Assembly (NCBI GenBank): GCA_011390205.1
Contig: JAABSX010000004.1
Location: 104,195-168,194, forward strand
DNA length: 64,000 bases
Reading direction: 5' to 3'
DNA from: Microscillaceae bacterium
GTDB lineage: Bacteria; Bacteroidota; Bacteroidia; Cytophagales; Microscillaceae
The translations under genes and the position numbers were made by a program. The notes beneath the pieces are model-generated. The model worked only from the letters and a program-made list of their open reading frames with translations. It searched no databases and was not told where the DNA came from. Shown here one piece after another: positions 8,963-17,569 of the stretch; position 1 is the first letter of the stretch, and every line of letters begins with the position of its first letter.

Positions 8963-10675
8963 TTATTTGGGTATTTTGATATTAAATGCTGTAAATTCTC
9001 CTTCTTGGCTTTCTACACTTACCCGCCCTTTCATTTTGTCTAAGGCTCTTTTCACGACATAGAGTCCTAGTCCATTTCCTTCTGAGGCTTCTGAGCCTCT
9101 GAAAAACATATCAAAAATCTTAGAAAAATAGGAAGGGGCAATGCCTGCACCATTGTCTTTGAGGTCAATGATGATGTGGGTATCATCGCTTCGAGCCTGG
9201 ATGTGCAAGGTAGGCTGTGCATCTTCACTTTCTGAGCGAAAAGTAGTTGCATTTTCTACAAGATTCTCTAGCACAAAAAGCAGCAACTCAGGGTCGGCAT
9301 ATATATAGCAAGCGGGTTCTATTTCTTTGACAATATGCAGGTTGCTCCGTTCTATTTTTTCGGAGAGTGTATCTTGCACTTCATTGAAGATGACCTCCAT
9401 GTTGAGCATTTGCTCATCTACGGTTTTGCCCATGATGTAGCTAATTTGGTGTAGCTTCTCGAGCATTCTGTCCATTTTGGTGGCAGTGGTTTCTATTCTT
9501 TGGAAGAAATCTACGGCTTTGGGGCTTTCTTCTGCACACTCTATCAGTGCAAGCTGTGTAAGCCCTGTGAGTGTAGCTACAGGGCCTTTAAAATCATGAG
9601 AGGCTCTATAGACGAGCAAGTCCAGTTCTTCATTGACCTGGGTGAGGGCTTCGTTGGCGTATCTTAGGTCAAGGGTTCTTTCGGCTACTTTTTCTTCTAG
9701 AGAGGTATTGGCTTTGTTGAGTTCTTGGTTGGTCAGCTCTAGCTTTTGCTTGGTTTCTGTGAGTTGCTCATACTGCCCCGTGATTTGGTTATTTTGTTCT
9801 TCTATTTCTTGTTTTTGAATTTCTAAGGTATCTTTTTGACTCAAAATCTGTTGTTTTTGGGCCTCTATTTCTTCATTTTGCTGTTTGAGGAGTCGGTTCG
9901 CTCGTTTTTTTTGATAATTATTCCCGATAAGCAATAGCATCAGCAATGCAGCAAATATAAGCCCGCCAATGAGTGCGTAGTTAAAAAACTTTTGGTTGGC
10001 AATCTGTAAATCGTAGATTTGCTTGGCTTTGGAAAACAGGTGTGGGTCATCTATTTCTTTTTCATTTACCTGCTCACGCATCTGGACAGCCTTCAAGAAG
10101 TATGCATTGCTTTTCACCTCTTCTCCTAGTCTGTCATAGATAGTCCCTACCATCACGCTCGCCTCAGCTATCTGTGCGATTCTGCCTGTTTTTTCGGCAA
10201 GTTTTAGGTATTTAAGGTAATAATCTAAGGCAATGGAGTAATAATCATCACGGATATAAAACAAATCATAGTGATACTGCCCCATTGTTTTGAGTAGCAA
10301 TGCCATTTTTTCTGTATTTCCTTCACTTTGATAAATCTCTAGGGCTGTCTGATAAGATTGAATGCTCTCTTGGTCTCTTTTCAAATCATCTAAATAATAG
10401 ACCTTTCCTAAGATGTAGTGTGCATAAGCTTGCCCGCTTGTGTAGTCTATTTTTTCTGCCAGTGTCAGGGCTTGCTTGCTAAAGTAAGCTGCATTTTGCT
10501 CTCTTTGGCTCAGCAAATACTCTTCGGCAAGCTGATTAAGTGCATCCACCTTAGAGCTATCCATTTTTGGGAGCACACGCACTACCCTCAAGAGGCTGTC
10601 TATTTTATAGCACTGCGCTGCCGCAGATGAAAGAGAAAACCAAGATAAAATCAGTAAAAAAGCAAGCCAACGCAT
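8963..10675 (-). CDS. TPR-containing sensor histidine kinase
   Basis: A 570-residue sensor kinase. It has a signal peptide (LILSWFSLSSAAAQ), a periplasmic array of TPR-like helices (about residues 40-225), one membrane helix (YALIGGLIFAALLMLLLIG, about 233-250), and a long Gln/Glu-rich coiled coil (about 255-345). A HisKA-type helix contains the phospho-accepting His in YRASHDFKGPVATL. The ATPase domain shows the N box (ENLVENATTF), G1 (DNGAGI) and G2 (GNGLGLYVVK). No receiver domain is attached and no response-regulator gene is adjacent, so the partner is elsewhere. The BlaI and M56 genes follow on the same strand but the gap of about 130 bases holds the repressor's own start region. Confidence 0.9.
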   Translation of the reverse strand: MRWLAFLLILSWFSLSSAAAQCYKIDSLLRVVRVLPKMDSSKVDALNQLAEEYLLSQREQNAAYFSKQALTLAEKIDYTSGQAYAHYILGKVYYLDDLKRDQESIQSYQTALEIYQSEGNTEKMALLLKTMGQYHYDLFYIRDDYYSIALDYYLKYLKLAEKTGRIAQIAEASVMVGTIYDRLGEEVKSNAYFLKAVQMREQVNEKEIDDPHLFSKAKQIYDLQIANQKFFNYALIGGLIFAALLMLLLIGNNYQKKRANRLLKQQNEEIEAQKQQILSQKDTLEIQKQEIEEQNNQITGQYEQLTETKQKLELTNQELNKANTSLEEKVAERTLDLRYANEALTQVNEELDLLVYRASHDFKGPVATLTGLTQLALIECAEESPKAVDFFQRIETTATKMDRMLEKLHQISYIMGKTVDEQMLNMEVIFNEVQDTLSEKIERSNLHIVKEIEPACYIYADPELLLFVLENLVENATTFRSESEDAQPTLHIQARSDDTHIIIDLKDNGAGIAPSYFSKIFDMFFRGSEASEGNGLGLYVVKRALDKMKGRVSVESQEGEFTAFNIKIPK

Positions 10676-10795
10676 AATTCTGTCATTTTAATCAAGAAAA
10701 ATAGATTCCTTAGATTTTCGTCCGTTTTGGTTCATTTGTTTCGCAAAAATATAAAAAATCTAACACATCACTCTCAAACAGATTAATTACGAATA

Positions 10796-10830
10796 TTTGA
10801 ACCTAAACTTCCAAATATTGTTTATTTTTG
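10796..10830 (+). promoter_or_regulatory. Putative smpB promoter (Bacteroidota type)
   Basis: TTTG at 10796-10799 and TATTTTTG at 10823-10830 fit the Bacteroidota -33/-7 consensus (TTTG, TAnnTTTG) with a spacer of 23 bases, slightly longer than usual. This would place the transcription start near 10837 and give smpB a leader of about 80 bases. It is supported by sequence match only. Confidence 0.45.
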
Positions 10831-10917
10831 GTGTAAGAGTACTCATTGTAGCACCTAAGCGGATTAGTTCGTAAATAAACTAATTTATTGTGTAAAAAAC
10901 ACTCAAACATTAAAAAA

Positions 10918-11379
10918 ATGGCAAAAGAAACCTTTACCAAAAATATCAACATCAAGAACAGAAAAGCAAGCTTTGAGTTCTTTTTCTTAGATAAGTACAT
11001 CGCAGGTATGAAGCTGCAAGGCACTGAGATTAAATCTATCAGGCAGGGCAAAGTAAATCTGCAGGATGCTTTCTGCTATTTTAAAAATGGAGAACTGTGG
11101 GTAAAACAAATGCACATCTCCCCCTATGACAATGGTACGCACTATAACCACGTCTCAGACCAAGACCGCAAGCTCCTTTTGAGCAAAAAAGAACTCCGAA
11201 AACTCGAAAAAGGCACAGAAGAACAAGGCGTAACCATTATCCCTATAAGGCTATTCACCAATGACAGGGGATGGGCTAAAATGGAAGTAGCCCTTGCCAA
11301 AGGAAAAAAACTTTATGACAAACGAGATAGTATCAAAGAAAAAGATACCAAAAGAGAACTAGACAGAATGAAACTTTAA
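10918..11379 (+). CDS. smpB: SsrA-binding protein SmpB
   Basis: A 153-residue SmpB, the partner of tmRNA in rescue of stalled ribosomes. The ATG at 10918 gives [20 protein letters not shown], the usual start; ten in-frame codons upstream are not conserved in the family. Core motifs are present: [45 protein letters not shown], and the basic tail [20 protein letters not shown] that follows the tRNA-like part of tmRNA into the ribosome. The NlpC/P60 gene begins 17 bases downstream on the same strand and is likely cotranscribed. No tmRNA gene was seen in the window. Confidence 0.97.
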   Translation: MAKETFTKNINIKNRKASFEFFFLDKYIAGMKLQGTEIKSIRQGKVNLQDAFCYFKNGELWVKQMHISPYDNGTHYNHVSDQDRKLLLSKKELRKLEKGTEEQGVTIIPIRLFTNDRGWAKMEVALAKGKKLYDKRDSIKEKDTKRELDRMKL

Positions 11380-11396
11380 GCTAAAAAATAAAAAGT

Positions 11397-11819
11397 ATGC
11401 AAGCACTCATTCAACATGTGATTCAGACAGCACAGTCTTACATCGGGACGCCCTACAAATGGGGCGGCAATGACCAACAAGGCATTGACTGCTCGGGGCT
11501 AGTGGTCAGGGCTTTTGAGGCTGCCAATATCCCGATGCCTCGTGTGGCAGGTGCGCAAGCCAAAGCTGGTAAGCACTTAGAACTAGATGAACTGGTGCCT
11601 GGAGATTTGGTTTTTTTTACAAACCAACCTGGCAATCTGCAAATCACCCATGTAGGGATTGTAAGCCGAGTCAATTACCCTCAAAACTCCATCATTTTCG
11701 TACATGCCAGCTCAGGCAAATACGGCGTAATGGAGTCTGAGTTACTTTCTAACTACTGGAAGAGTGTCTATCTGCAAGCAACACGCCCTGCTGCATTTTT
11801 GGGAAACCTGCCAAGCTAA
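11397..11819 (+). CDS. NlpC/P60 (C40) family cysteine peptidase
   Basis: A 140-residue single-domain NlpC/P60 protein, a family that cuts D-glutamyl to diamino-acid bonds in peptidoglycan peptides. The catalytic Cys32 sits in [12 protein letters not shown], His85 in QITHVGIV, and a polar third residue (His103 in FVHASSG) follows. [12 protein letters not shown] is the usual N-terminal motif. No signal peptide or cell-wall-binding domain is visible, so the protein may act in the cytoplasm on recycled muropeptides or be exported by an unrecognised route. It follows smpB by 17 bases and is convergent with the gamma-carbonic anhydrase gene. Confidence 0.88.
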   Translation: MQALIQHVIQTAQSYIGTPYKWGGNDQQGIDCSGLVVRAFEAANIPMPRVAGAQAKAGKHLELDELVPGDLVFFTNQPGNLQITHVGIVSRVNYPQNSIIFVHASSGKYGVMESELLSNYWKSVYLQATRPAAFLGNLPS

Positions 11820-11828
11820 CTGGAAAGT

Positions 11829-12356
11829 CTAAGAATATTTTAAAAAATGCCCCTTGAGATATGCCTCTGCAAGTGCTACATAAGTAACGGCTCCGTCTCT
11901 AAACATCTGGGCATCTTTTTCGGAAAGTTTTTTGACTATCTTGCCTGGAGTGCCCATCACTACCGAAAAATCAGGTATTTCCATATCTTGAGTTACGAGT
12001 GCGTGCGCTCCTATCAAGCAAAAACGCCCAATCTTGGCACGGTTTAGCACAGTCGCACGCATCCCCACAAGGGTATTGTCTCCAATGCTTGCCCCATGGA
12101 TAATCGCCCCGTGCCCTATGATGCACTCCTCTCCGATGATCGTGGGCTCATTGGCATCTGCATGCAAAATACAGCCGTCTTGAATGTTGCTCCGATTTCC
12201 TACGATGATTTCCTCCTCATCTCCTCGAAGCACAGCATTGTACCAGATAGAACATTGGTTCCCTATTCTGACACGCCCTACTACTGTGGCATTGTCAGCT
12301 ATAAACACATTCACTCCTACTTGTGGTCTGTGGATTTTTGTTGATTCTTCACTCAT
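11829..12356 (-). CDS. Gamma-carbonic anhydrase family protein
   Basis: A 175-residue left-handed beta-helix protein of the YrdA/CaiE gamma-carbonic anhydrase group. Hexapeptide repeats run from about residue 15 to 130. The three zinc-ligand histidines appear in GCILHADA, IIGHGAIIHGAS. ADNATVVGRVRIGNQCSIWYNAVLRGD is the usual first part (shown here as consecutive short strands). The protein is presumably a cytoplasmic trimer. Many members lack demonstrated carbonic anhydrase activity, so hydration of CO2 is a family-level assignment. The gene is convergent with the peptidase gene, with only 9 bases between stops. Confidence 0.9.
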   Translation of the reverse strand: MSEESTKIHRPQVGVNVFIADNATVVGRVRIGNQCSIWYNAVLRGDEEEIIVGNRSNIQDGCILHADANEPTIIGEECIIGHGAIIHGASIGDNTLVGMRATVLNRAKIGRFCLIGAHALVTQDMEIPDFSVVMGTPGKIVKKLSEKDAQMFRDGAVTYVALAEAYLKGHFLKYS

Positions 12357-12505
12357 TTTTATTAATTTTATTTAAAGTACTTTTTAGAAGCGAAATCTAA
12401 CTATTTTCTGAAATTCCACGAAATTTATGCTTGCCTGACAGTTTTTGTGATGAATCTGTCATTGCCAGACAAGGAAATTTATAGGGATTCTCTTTAAAAG
12501 GTCAT

Positions 12506-12865
12506 TTAGGCAGCGATGGCACGCAGTTTATAGCTTAGCCAAGCATAGTAAAGCATCGTAAGGGCACAAATACCCAAGCCCAAAGACTCTCTCGCAAGCT
12601 CTATGTCAGTGATAAATTCTTCTCGTACAAGAAGCCCATGCCACTCACGGGGCAAAAACAAAAACGCAAGCACAGAATATGCTACAGCACTTCCCAAGAA
12701 TACAAAAAAAGGAATCTTCTTGGTAAGTAAACCCAGTGAAAGCAATGCCGCCACAGCATAGATGCTCACCCATAAAGCAGGGTCGGGGTCATTGTACTGA
12801 ACCACTGCAAAAGAAATAAAAATAAAAGCCATCAAAATGGCAAAATACCTTGTAGTGTTTTTCAT
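12506..12865 (-). CDS. TMEM220-like small membrane protein
   Basis: A 119-residue protein with four predicted membrane helices (about residues 7-22, 32-48, 51-69 and 94-112). The sequence FAVVQYNDPDPALWV between helices one and two is characteristic of the TMEM220 family, which occurs widely in Bacteroidota and has no established function. The short N-terminus before helix one is basic. The gene stands alone on its strand, 149 bases from the carbonic anhydrase gene, with no partner suggested by context. Confidence 0.75.
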   Translation of the reverse strand: MKNTTRYFAILMAFIFISFAVVQYNDPDPALWVSIYAVAALLSLGLLTKKIPFFVFLGSAVAYSVLAFLFLPREWHGLLVREEFITDIELARESLGLGICALTMLYYAWLSYKLRAIAA

Positions 12866-13340
12866 AGATTCAATCTGATATGAGGTGATTTACTTTTTTA
12901 GAAAGCTTAAAACTAAGGTACGAAAAATATTAAACAGTAAAACTATGTATTTTAAAGCTAAATTTTGCAAACACAAACAGCAAAAAGCACAAAATTAAGC
13001 CTTTCTCAAAAAAGCACTAAAAAAATCATCTGCTCTGCAGTTGGTGTTTTAGAAATGGTGATTCAACCTATCCCTCGTAAGGTGTCCCACCTACGAAATC
13101 CGTTCTGTAAAACTTACACAAATCTATACATTTGCTGTTTACTTCCTGCTTCATAGTGTCTCCTTGCCCTAGGGCTTAGATTTTTTGGACACTCCACGGG
13201 CTGACACGGTGGAACTCACCGCCCAATTTTCCTCTGGTGCAAGCATGAGCGAAGCGGTGCTTGTACCATTTTTTTTCCGAAAGCGTCCGCTTTCCGCCGA
13301 AGGCGAAGGGCTTTGAATAAATAATATGTAAATATTTGCT
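12866..13340. other. Intergenic region with REP-like palindromes, no gene
   Basis: No convincing gene is present. The left part is plain AT-rich sequence. From about 13180 the base composition rises and several small palindromes occur: a 7-base stem GAAAGCG/CGCTTTC near 13278-13295 and a CAAGCA/TGCTTG stem spanning about 13241-13263. These adjoin a decayed REP-associated transposase gene and are probably the REP sequences that such transposases move. Confidence 0.5.
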
Positions 13341-13560
13341 TTATTCTATGAATATAATATCAAGTAATCCCTGCTCACCTTCATAATCTCTTGCACTACT
13401 ATAAATCCAATCTCTTGCTAAATCTACAAACCCAGCTTCTACTGGGTCATCGTGTAAATAGGCTAGTTTCTGCTCCAGCATGTAGTTATCAAATAATTCT
13501 ATTGGGTGGTTATCTTGTTGCCAAAGTAGCCACCCCACCTAGCACAAGCATCGCTTCGCT
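13248..13560. repeat. 17-bp inverted repeat flanking the RAYT remnant
   Basis: AGCGAAGCGGTGCTTGT at 13248-13264 is matched in inverted orientation, with one mismatch, by ACAAGCATCGCTTCGCT at 13544-13560. The two arms bracket the transposase remnant, whose start codon is only 6 bases from the right arm. This arrangement resembles the paired REP palindromes around RAYT (Y1 transposase) genes. Confidence 0.65.
13341..13538 (-). pseudogene. REP-associated (Y1-type) transposase, C-terminal remnant
   Basis: Sixty-five codons that match the end of RAYT-type IS200-like transposases: WQQDNHPIELFDN, then KLAYLHDDPVEAGFVD and YSSARDYEGEQGLLDI. The N-terminal HUH motif and catalytic Tyr of a full protein of about 180-200 residues are missing, so this is a dead fragment. 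It lies between two arms of an inverted repeat typical of REP elements. The remaining frame has no stop codon or frameshift within it. Confidence 0.75.
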
Positions 13561-13717
13561 TTGCTCATATCTTCGCTCCATAGTTCAAAAGTACAATTTT
13601 TAGTATATCTGAACAAGCTCTTAAAAATAGGTAGAAAAAGTAATTTGCTATGCTCAGAATTTCGGTAGTGGGCTTTTTGCTTTATAAACTACTGATAATG
13701 AGTGCACTAAAACCTCA

Positions 13718-14845
13718 TCACTCGCAATTTCCTAGAATGGGTGGCACTTTACCTAACTGATGCAGCATCTTGATATGCGATCGAAGGGCACTCACAAAAG
13801 TAGGCTGCTCATGGTAAGGTAATCCAAACTCTTGTGCGGTGTTCTTCACAATTTCTGAGATAGGTCGGTAATGTATATGACAAATATTGGGAAATAAATG
13901 ATGCTCTACTTGATAGTTGAGCCCTCCTGCAAACCAAGTCAAGAAGTGATTGTTTTTGGCAAAATTAGCTGTAGTATAGAGCTGATGGATTGCCCAAGAG
14001 TTCTCTAAATTGCCTTCTTCATCATAAGTAGGGTGAATCGTGTCTTCTATCACATGTGCCATCTGAAATATCAGGCTCAAGACCAAGCCCACCACAAAAT
14101 GCAAACTCAAGAATCCTATCAAAACCTGCCACCAAGCTATCTCTAATACTAGATAAGGTAAAATACAGAGCATAAAAATATAAAGCACTTTTGTAAAAAT
14201 AAGGGTGATTGCCTCCCAAAAAAGATTGGCGTTGTTTTTAGGGTAAAAATTTTTGCTTGCATACCTAAACACCTTGGCAAAATCTTTATAGAAAATAGAG
14301 AGTGTCATAAGAGGATAAAGCAGGAAAACATAGATGTGCTGATATTTATGGTATTTTTTGAGGGGAGAGTGCGGCGAAAGGCGCAGTACGAACTTGGTTT
14401 CTATGTCTTCATCATATTCATAGACATTGGTGTAGGTATGGTGCAGCACATTGTGCTGTATGCGCCAGCTGAATACATTGCCCCCAAGTATATACAAAGA
14501 CCAGCTCAAGGCTCGGTTGATGAGAGGGCGAGAAGAATATGAGCCATGAATGGCATCATGCATCACTGATAGACCGATTCCGGCCGTGCCTGTAGCCATC
14601 AGAAGTACTAGCCCAAACATAGCCCAAACAGAAAACCAGCCTGATAGAATGAGGCAATAAGGCACTATAAAAAGCCCCAACATAAGGGCAGTCTTGATTT
14701 TGATACCTAAGTGATGATCTCCGTATTGATTTAAACCATTTTCTTTAAAATAATCACCTACCCTCTGACGAAGGGTAGTGTAGAATAAAGCTTGATTACT
14801 ATTGCTGAACCTAAGCTTTTGGGGAGTGTTTTTTGAGATATTCAT
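13718..14845 (-). CDS. Membrane fatty acid desaturase (acyl-lipid/acyl-CoA type)
   Basis: A 375-residue di-iron membrane desaturase. Three histidine boxes are intact: HDAIHG (about residue 97), HNVLHH (about 131) and the third box in NYQVEHHLFP (about 313), which has the Gln-containing QxxHH form seen in front-end and delta-6-like desaturases. Four hydrophobic helices surround the boxes. No cytochrome b5 domain is fused, so an external electron donor is needed. The protein should insert a double bond into membrane acyl chains, commonly in response to cold. Stand-alone gene, upstream of an IS3 fragment. The position of the double bond cannot be predicted. Confidence 0.9.
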   Translation of the reverse strand: MNISKNTPQKLRFSNSNQALFYTTLRQRVGDYFKENGLNQYGDHHLGIKIKTALMLGLFIVPYCLILSGWFSVWAMFGLVLLMATGTAGIGLSVMHDAIHGSYSSRPLINRALSWSLYILGGNVFSWRIQHNVLHHTYTNVYEYDEDIETKFVLRLSPHSPLKKYHKYQHIYVFLLYPLMTLSIFYKDFAKVFRYASKNFYPKNNANLFWEAITLIFTKVLYIFMLCILPYLVLEIAWWQVLIGFLSLHFVVGLVLSLIFQMAHVIEDTIHPTYDEEGNLENSWAIHQLYTTANFAKNNHFLTWFAGGLNYQVEHHLFPNICHIHYRPISEIVKNTAQEFGLPYHEQPTFVSALRSHIKMLHQLGKVPPILGNCE

Positions 14846-15041
14846 TTGAAAAATGATAGCGTATTTTTTTTATTCAATGTGTTTGCTCTTCAATAACACT
14901 TTTCGGCAATAATAGATTTAAAGCTTGGTAGTGTTAAAGATGTAATGCTAAGTATTTGTTGTAGTGGCAAATAAAATATTTGATTGCACCAATATGATTT
15001 TCCCCCTACTGCTCTTAGCGTCTTGACCCACAACCGCAACT

Positions 15042-15064
15042 GTTCTTAGCATCTCGCTCAGAAC
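15042..15064. repeat. Small hairpin repeat, copy A (inverted relative to copy B)
   Basis: GTTCT/AGAAC arms enclose a loop that, read on the minus strand, is GAGCGAGATGCTA. The loop resembles that of copy B 100 bases downstream while the arms differ but stay complementary. Confidence 0.5.
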
Positions 15065-15161
15065 AAACTTTACGAATCACTTAAACTCGAATATAAAATG
15101 AAATTCTGAAATAAACTTAAATCAATAGCCAAAACTACGGCTTCATGATGCAAAAACCTTT

Positions 15162-15185
15162 GGTCAGAGCGAGACGCATCTGACC
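15162..15185. repeat. Small hairpin repeat, copy B
   Basis: GGTCAG/CTGACC arms enclose AGCGAGACGCAT. It is the inverted relative of copy A: the AGCGAGA-GC loop is shared, and arm changes are compensated on both sides. Confidence 0.5.
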
Positions 15186-15252
15186 AGTTTGCTATTGTGG
15201 GTTACGCTTGACACGCAACCTAAGACCAGAATGGGACCTTCTCCCATCTCAA

Positions 15253-15525
15253 TTATAGTTTGATAAATAACCTAATGCTATCTACCTTCACGGCACACCT
15301 AAGACTAGATGGGGGTGTTTCTTCATCTGTTTCTAACTTTGAAGGCTTACCAGAAAGTAGCTCCCGAAGACCTGAAACCGCTTGTTGTTTCCACTGACTT
15401 ACTTGGTTGGCATGAATACCAAACTCACTGGCAATCTGAGAAAGTGTTTTTTGTTCTTTCATTGCCTCCAATACTACCTTCTCTTTGAAGGCAGCATCGT
15501 AACGTTTTCTTGCTTTTTTGACCAT
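15253..15525 (-). pseudogene. IS3-family OrfA (helix-turn-helix) fragment
   Basis: The first 70 codons match IS3-family OrfA: KRYDAAFKEKVVLEAMKEQ, then LSQIASEFGIHANQVSQWK, the HTH that binds the element ends. After SKLETDEE the reading frame passes into unrelated residues and stops; the leucine zipper end of OrfA and all of OrfB (DDE transposase) are absent. About 12 bases upstream of the ATG begins AAAGGGTTTATG (read as its complement), and TGTAAAGATG at about 15561-15570 could be the original left terminus of the element. The fragment is not expected to be mobile. Confidence 0.75.
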
Positions 15526-15824
15526 CTTTGTAAAGGGTTTATGTCTTAAATTGATAACATCTTTACACCTTATTTTGTGGTACTAATTTTGGGGAGCATT
15601 ATAATCATGCCTAGTAAAAAACTACTTATAAATTTCTTTCGTGCTAAATTCTGTGCTAGAGGGAATTTATGCAACATTTCTGTAACTTTATCCTTGATGA
15701 TTCTTTTCATCATAAAAAGGTTGGTTTTGAGTTTAAGCACTACCCAAAATTCAACCTTTTTTGTTTCTTATCAAAAAATCATCGGGTAGAGTATCCAAAT
15801 AATTACGCAGTATAAAATTTCTCA
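15526..15824. other. Intergenic region, no recognised gene
   Basis: Only the possible left end of the IS3 remnant (to about 15570) is recognisable. The rest is AT-rich. A 70-codon frame on the plus strand has no family features. Confidence 0.4.
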
Positions 15825-15865
15825 CAAAAAAAGCCTAGGACTTCTTAAAGTCTTAGGCTTTTTTT
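15825..15865 (-). terminator. Rho-independent terminator downstream of floA
   Basis: AAGCCTAGGACT pairs with AGTCTTAGGCTT (one G-U) around a short loop, with T runs on both strands. It lies 22 bases after the floA stop and could act bidirectionally. Confidence 0.8.
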
Positions 15866-15886
15866 AATTTTTATAAAATAAAATTA

Positions 15887-16888
15887 TTATAGAGGCTTAA
15901 TAGGCTTGTTAGGCTTTGCTCCATCTCCACCATCAGGCGTAGCGATGGATTCTCGCATTTCGGTATCAGCTTTGATATTTTCCATTCTGTAATAATCCAT
16001 AATTCCCAATCTTCCTGAGCGGAATGCCTCAGCAATGGCTTGAGGAATCTGGGCTTCGGCTTCTATTACTTTGGCCCGTGCTTCTTCGGCTTTGGCTTTC
16101 ATTTCTTGCTCTAGGGCTACGGCCATGGCACGTCTTTCTTCGGCTTTGGCATCTGCTACTTTGAGGTCGGCAGTGGCTTGCTCTATGGAGAGTTTTGCAC
16201 CAATATTCTCACCTACATCTACATCTGCAATATCAATAGATAAAATTTCAAAAGCAGAGCCTGCATCCAAGCCACGCTTCAAAACTAGCTTAGAGATGGT
16301 ATCAGGATTTTCTAATACTTCTTTGTGGCTTCTTGCCGAGCCAATGGCAGATACAATGCCTTCACCTACACGGGCGATGATGGTATCTTCACCAGCACCC
16401 CCTACGAGTTGGGCGATGTTGGTACGAACAGTTACACGGGCTCTGGCACGAAGCTGAATTCCATCATCCGCTACTGCAGCAATCAAGGGAGTATCAATCA
16501 CGCGAGGGTTTACGGAGGTCTGCACAGCTTCAAATACATTTCGCCCAGCAAGGTCTATAGCCGTCGCTTGCTTAAAACCTAGACCAATGTTGGCTTTTTC
16601 GGCAGAGATAAGTGCCTTGATGACCAGTGGAACATTACCACCTGCTAGAAAGTGAGTTTCTAGCTCGTCAGAGGTTATTTTTAATCCTGCCTTCGTGGCT
16701 GTGATGATAGATTCTACTATCAGGCGAGGCGGCACACGGCGGATACGCATAAAAACAAGTGTAAACAAATTAATAGATACACCCGAAAATATGGCAGTAA
16801 GCCATAGATTGACAGGTACGAAATAGAGGAATGTGAAGAATCCTATGATTCCCACTATCAAGATTACAAGTACTGAATATTCACCCAT
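15887..16888 (-). CDS. floA: Flotillin-like protein FloA
   Basis: A 333-residue flotillin-like membrane-microdomain scaffold protein (formerly UPF0365/YqfA). Two adjacent N-terminal hydrophobic segments (residues about 5-25 and 28-48) are followed by [20 protein letters not shown], then an SPFH-type domain with [15 protein letters not shown] and [14 protein letters not shown]. An Ala/Glu-rich coiled coil ([20 protein letters not shown]) and a short Pro/Lys-rich tail complete it. Length and motifs are standard. The gene lies 91 bases downstream of pyrR on the same strand and ends at a strong terminator. No NfeD-like partner gene is adjacent, which is unusual for this family. Confidence 0.95.
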   Translation of the reverse strand: MGEYSVLVILIVGIIGFFTFLYFVPVNLWLTAIFSGVSINLFTLVFMRIRRVPPRLIVESIITATKAGLKITSDELETHFLAGGNVPLVIKALISAEKANIGLGFKQATAIDLAGRNVFEAVQTSVNPRVIDTPLIAAVADDGIQLRARARVTVRTNIAQLVGGAGEDTIIARVGEGIVSAIGSARSHKEVLENPDTISKLVLKRGLDAGSAFEILSIDIADVDVGENIGAKLSIEQATADLKVADAKAEERRAMAVALEQEMKAKAEEARAKVIEAEAQIPQAIAEAFRSGRLGIMDYYRMENIKADTEMRESIATPDGGDGAKPNKPIKPL

Positions 16889-16979
16889 AATAATTGTAGA
16901 TTTTAGGTTTGTTAGTGTTTAGTAATTGGTATTGCAATATGTAAAGAAATATTGAAAGTATTGAGAGAATCCGAAAATT

Positions 16980-17528
16980 TTATGCCAATTCATCTTCTAA
17001 AAGCCAAATAACATCTGGTTTTCCTGTCTTTTCTTGCCATTCTACTTCTACGTGTTGGCTTGTGAGGGTGTTTACCTCTTGCCCCCAATAATCAGGAGCT
17101 ACGGGCAGATGCCTTGTGTAGCGGCGATTGATGAGGATGAGAAGTTCTACTTTTTTGGGTCTTCCGAAGGCAAGCATGGCATCTAAAGCAGAGCGGACAG
17201 TACGTCCTGTATAAAGTACATCATCAATCAAAATCACTTTTTTGCCCTCAAGGGCAAAGTCAATTTGTGTTTTATTGGCTTGCAAAGGAGTATCACGCCT
17301 TCTAAAATCATCTCTATAAAAAGTAACATCTAAGTAACCCAGTGGCACACGTTGCCCTGTCAGTTCAAGGAGTCTTGCTCGGATTCGGTCAGCAAGTTGT
17401 ATTCCTCTTGGCTGCAAACCTAGCAAGACAGTATCTTGAAAATTTTGATGATTTTCTACCACTTCTTGGCACAAACGGCTCAGGATGATGTCTAAGAGTT
17501 TGGCATCAATGATTTGTTTTTTTTCCAT
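16980..17528 (-). CDS. pyrR: PyrR-type uracil phosphoribosyltransferase/pyr regulator
   Basis: A 182-residue PyrR. The PRPP-binding loop VILIDDVLYTGRTVRSALDA is near residue 96, the substrate region is GLQPRGIQLADRI, and VPLGYLDVTFYRDD and RRYTRHLPVAPDYWG are the expected flanking motifs. In Bacillus this protein binds pyr mRNA and attenuates transcription, besides making UMP from uracil and PRPP. No pyr genes or pyr leader hairpins are next to it here, so a salvage enzyme role is safer. It sits between the lytic transglycosylase and floA on the same strand. Confidence 0.93.
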   Translation of the reverse strand: MEKKQIIDAKLLDIILSRLCQEVVENHQNFQDTVLLGLQPRGIQLADRIRARLLELTGQRVPLGYLDVTFYRDDFRRRDTPLQANKTQIDFALEGKKVILIDDVLYTGRTVRSALDAMLAFGRPKKVELLILINRRYTRHLPVAPDYWGQEVNTLTSQHVEVEWQEKTGKPDVIWLLEDELA

Positions 17529-17569
17529 GTTATTTTAGTTCTGAATCATATCTCGAAGATACACAAAAA

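Larger units (their letters stand above)
14846..15252. other. Intergenic region with small hairpin repeats, no gene
   Basis: No gene or RNA was recognised. The stretch contains two related hairpin repeats annotated separately, and a weaker relative (CTCTTAGCGTCTTGACC near 15012). Composition is otherwise ordinary. Confidence 0.5.

Noticed and set aside
16071..16457. 128-codon open frame antisense to floA
   Set aside because: Low-complexity Ala/Ser shadow of the Ala/Glu-rich coiled coil.
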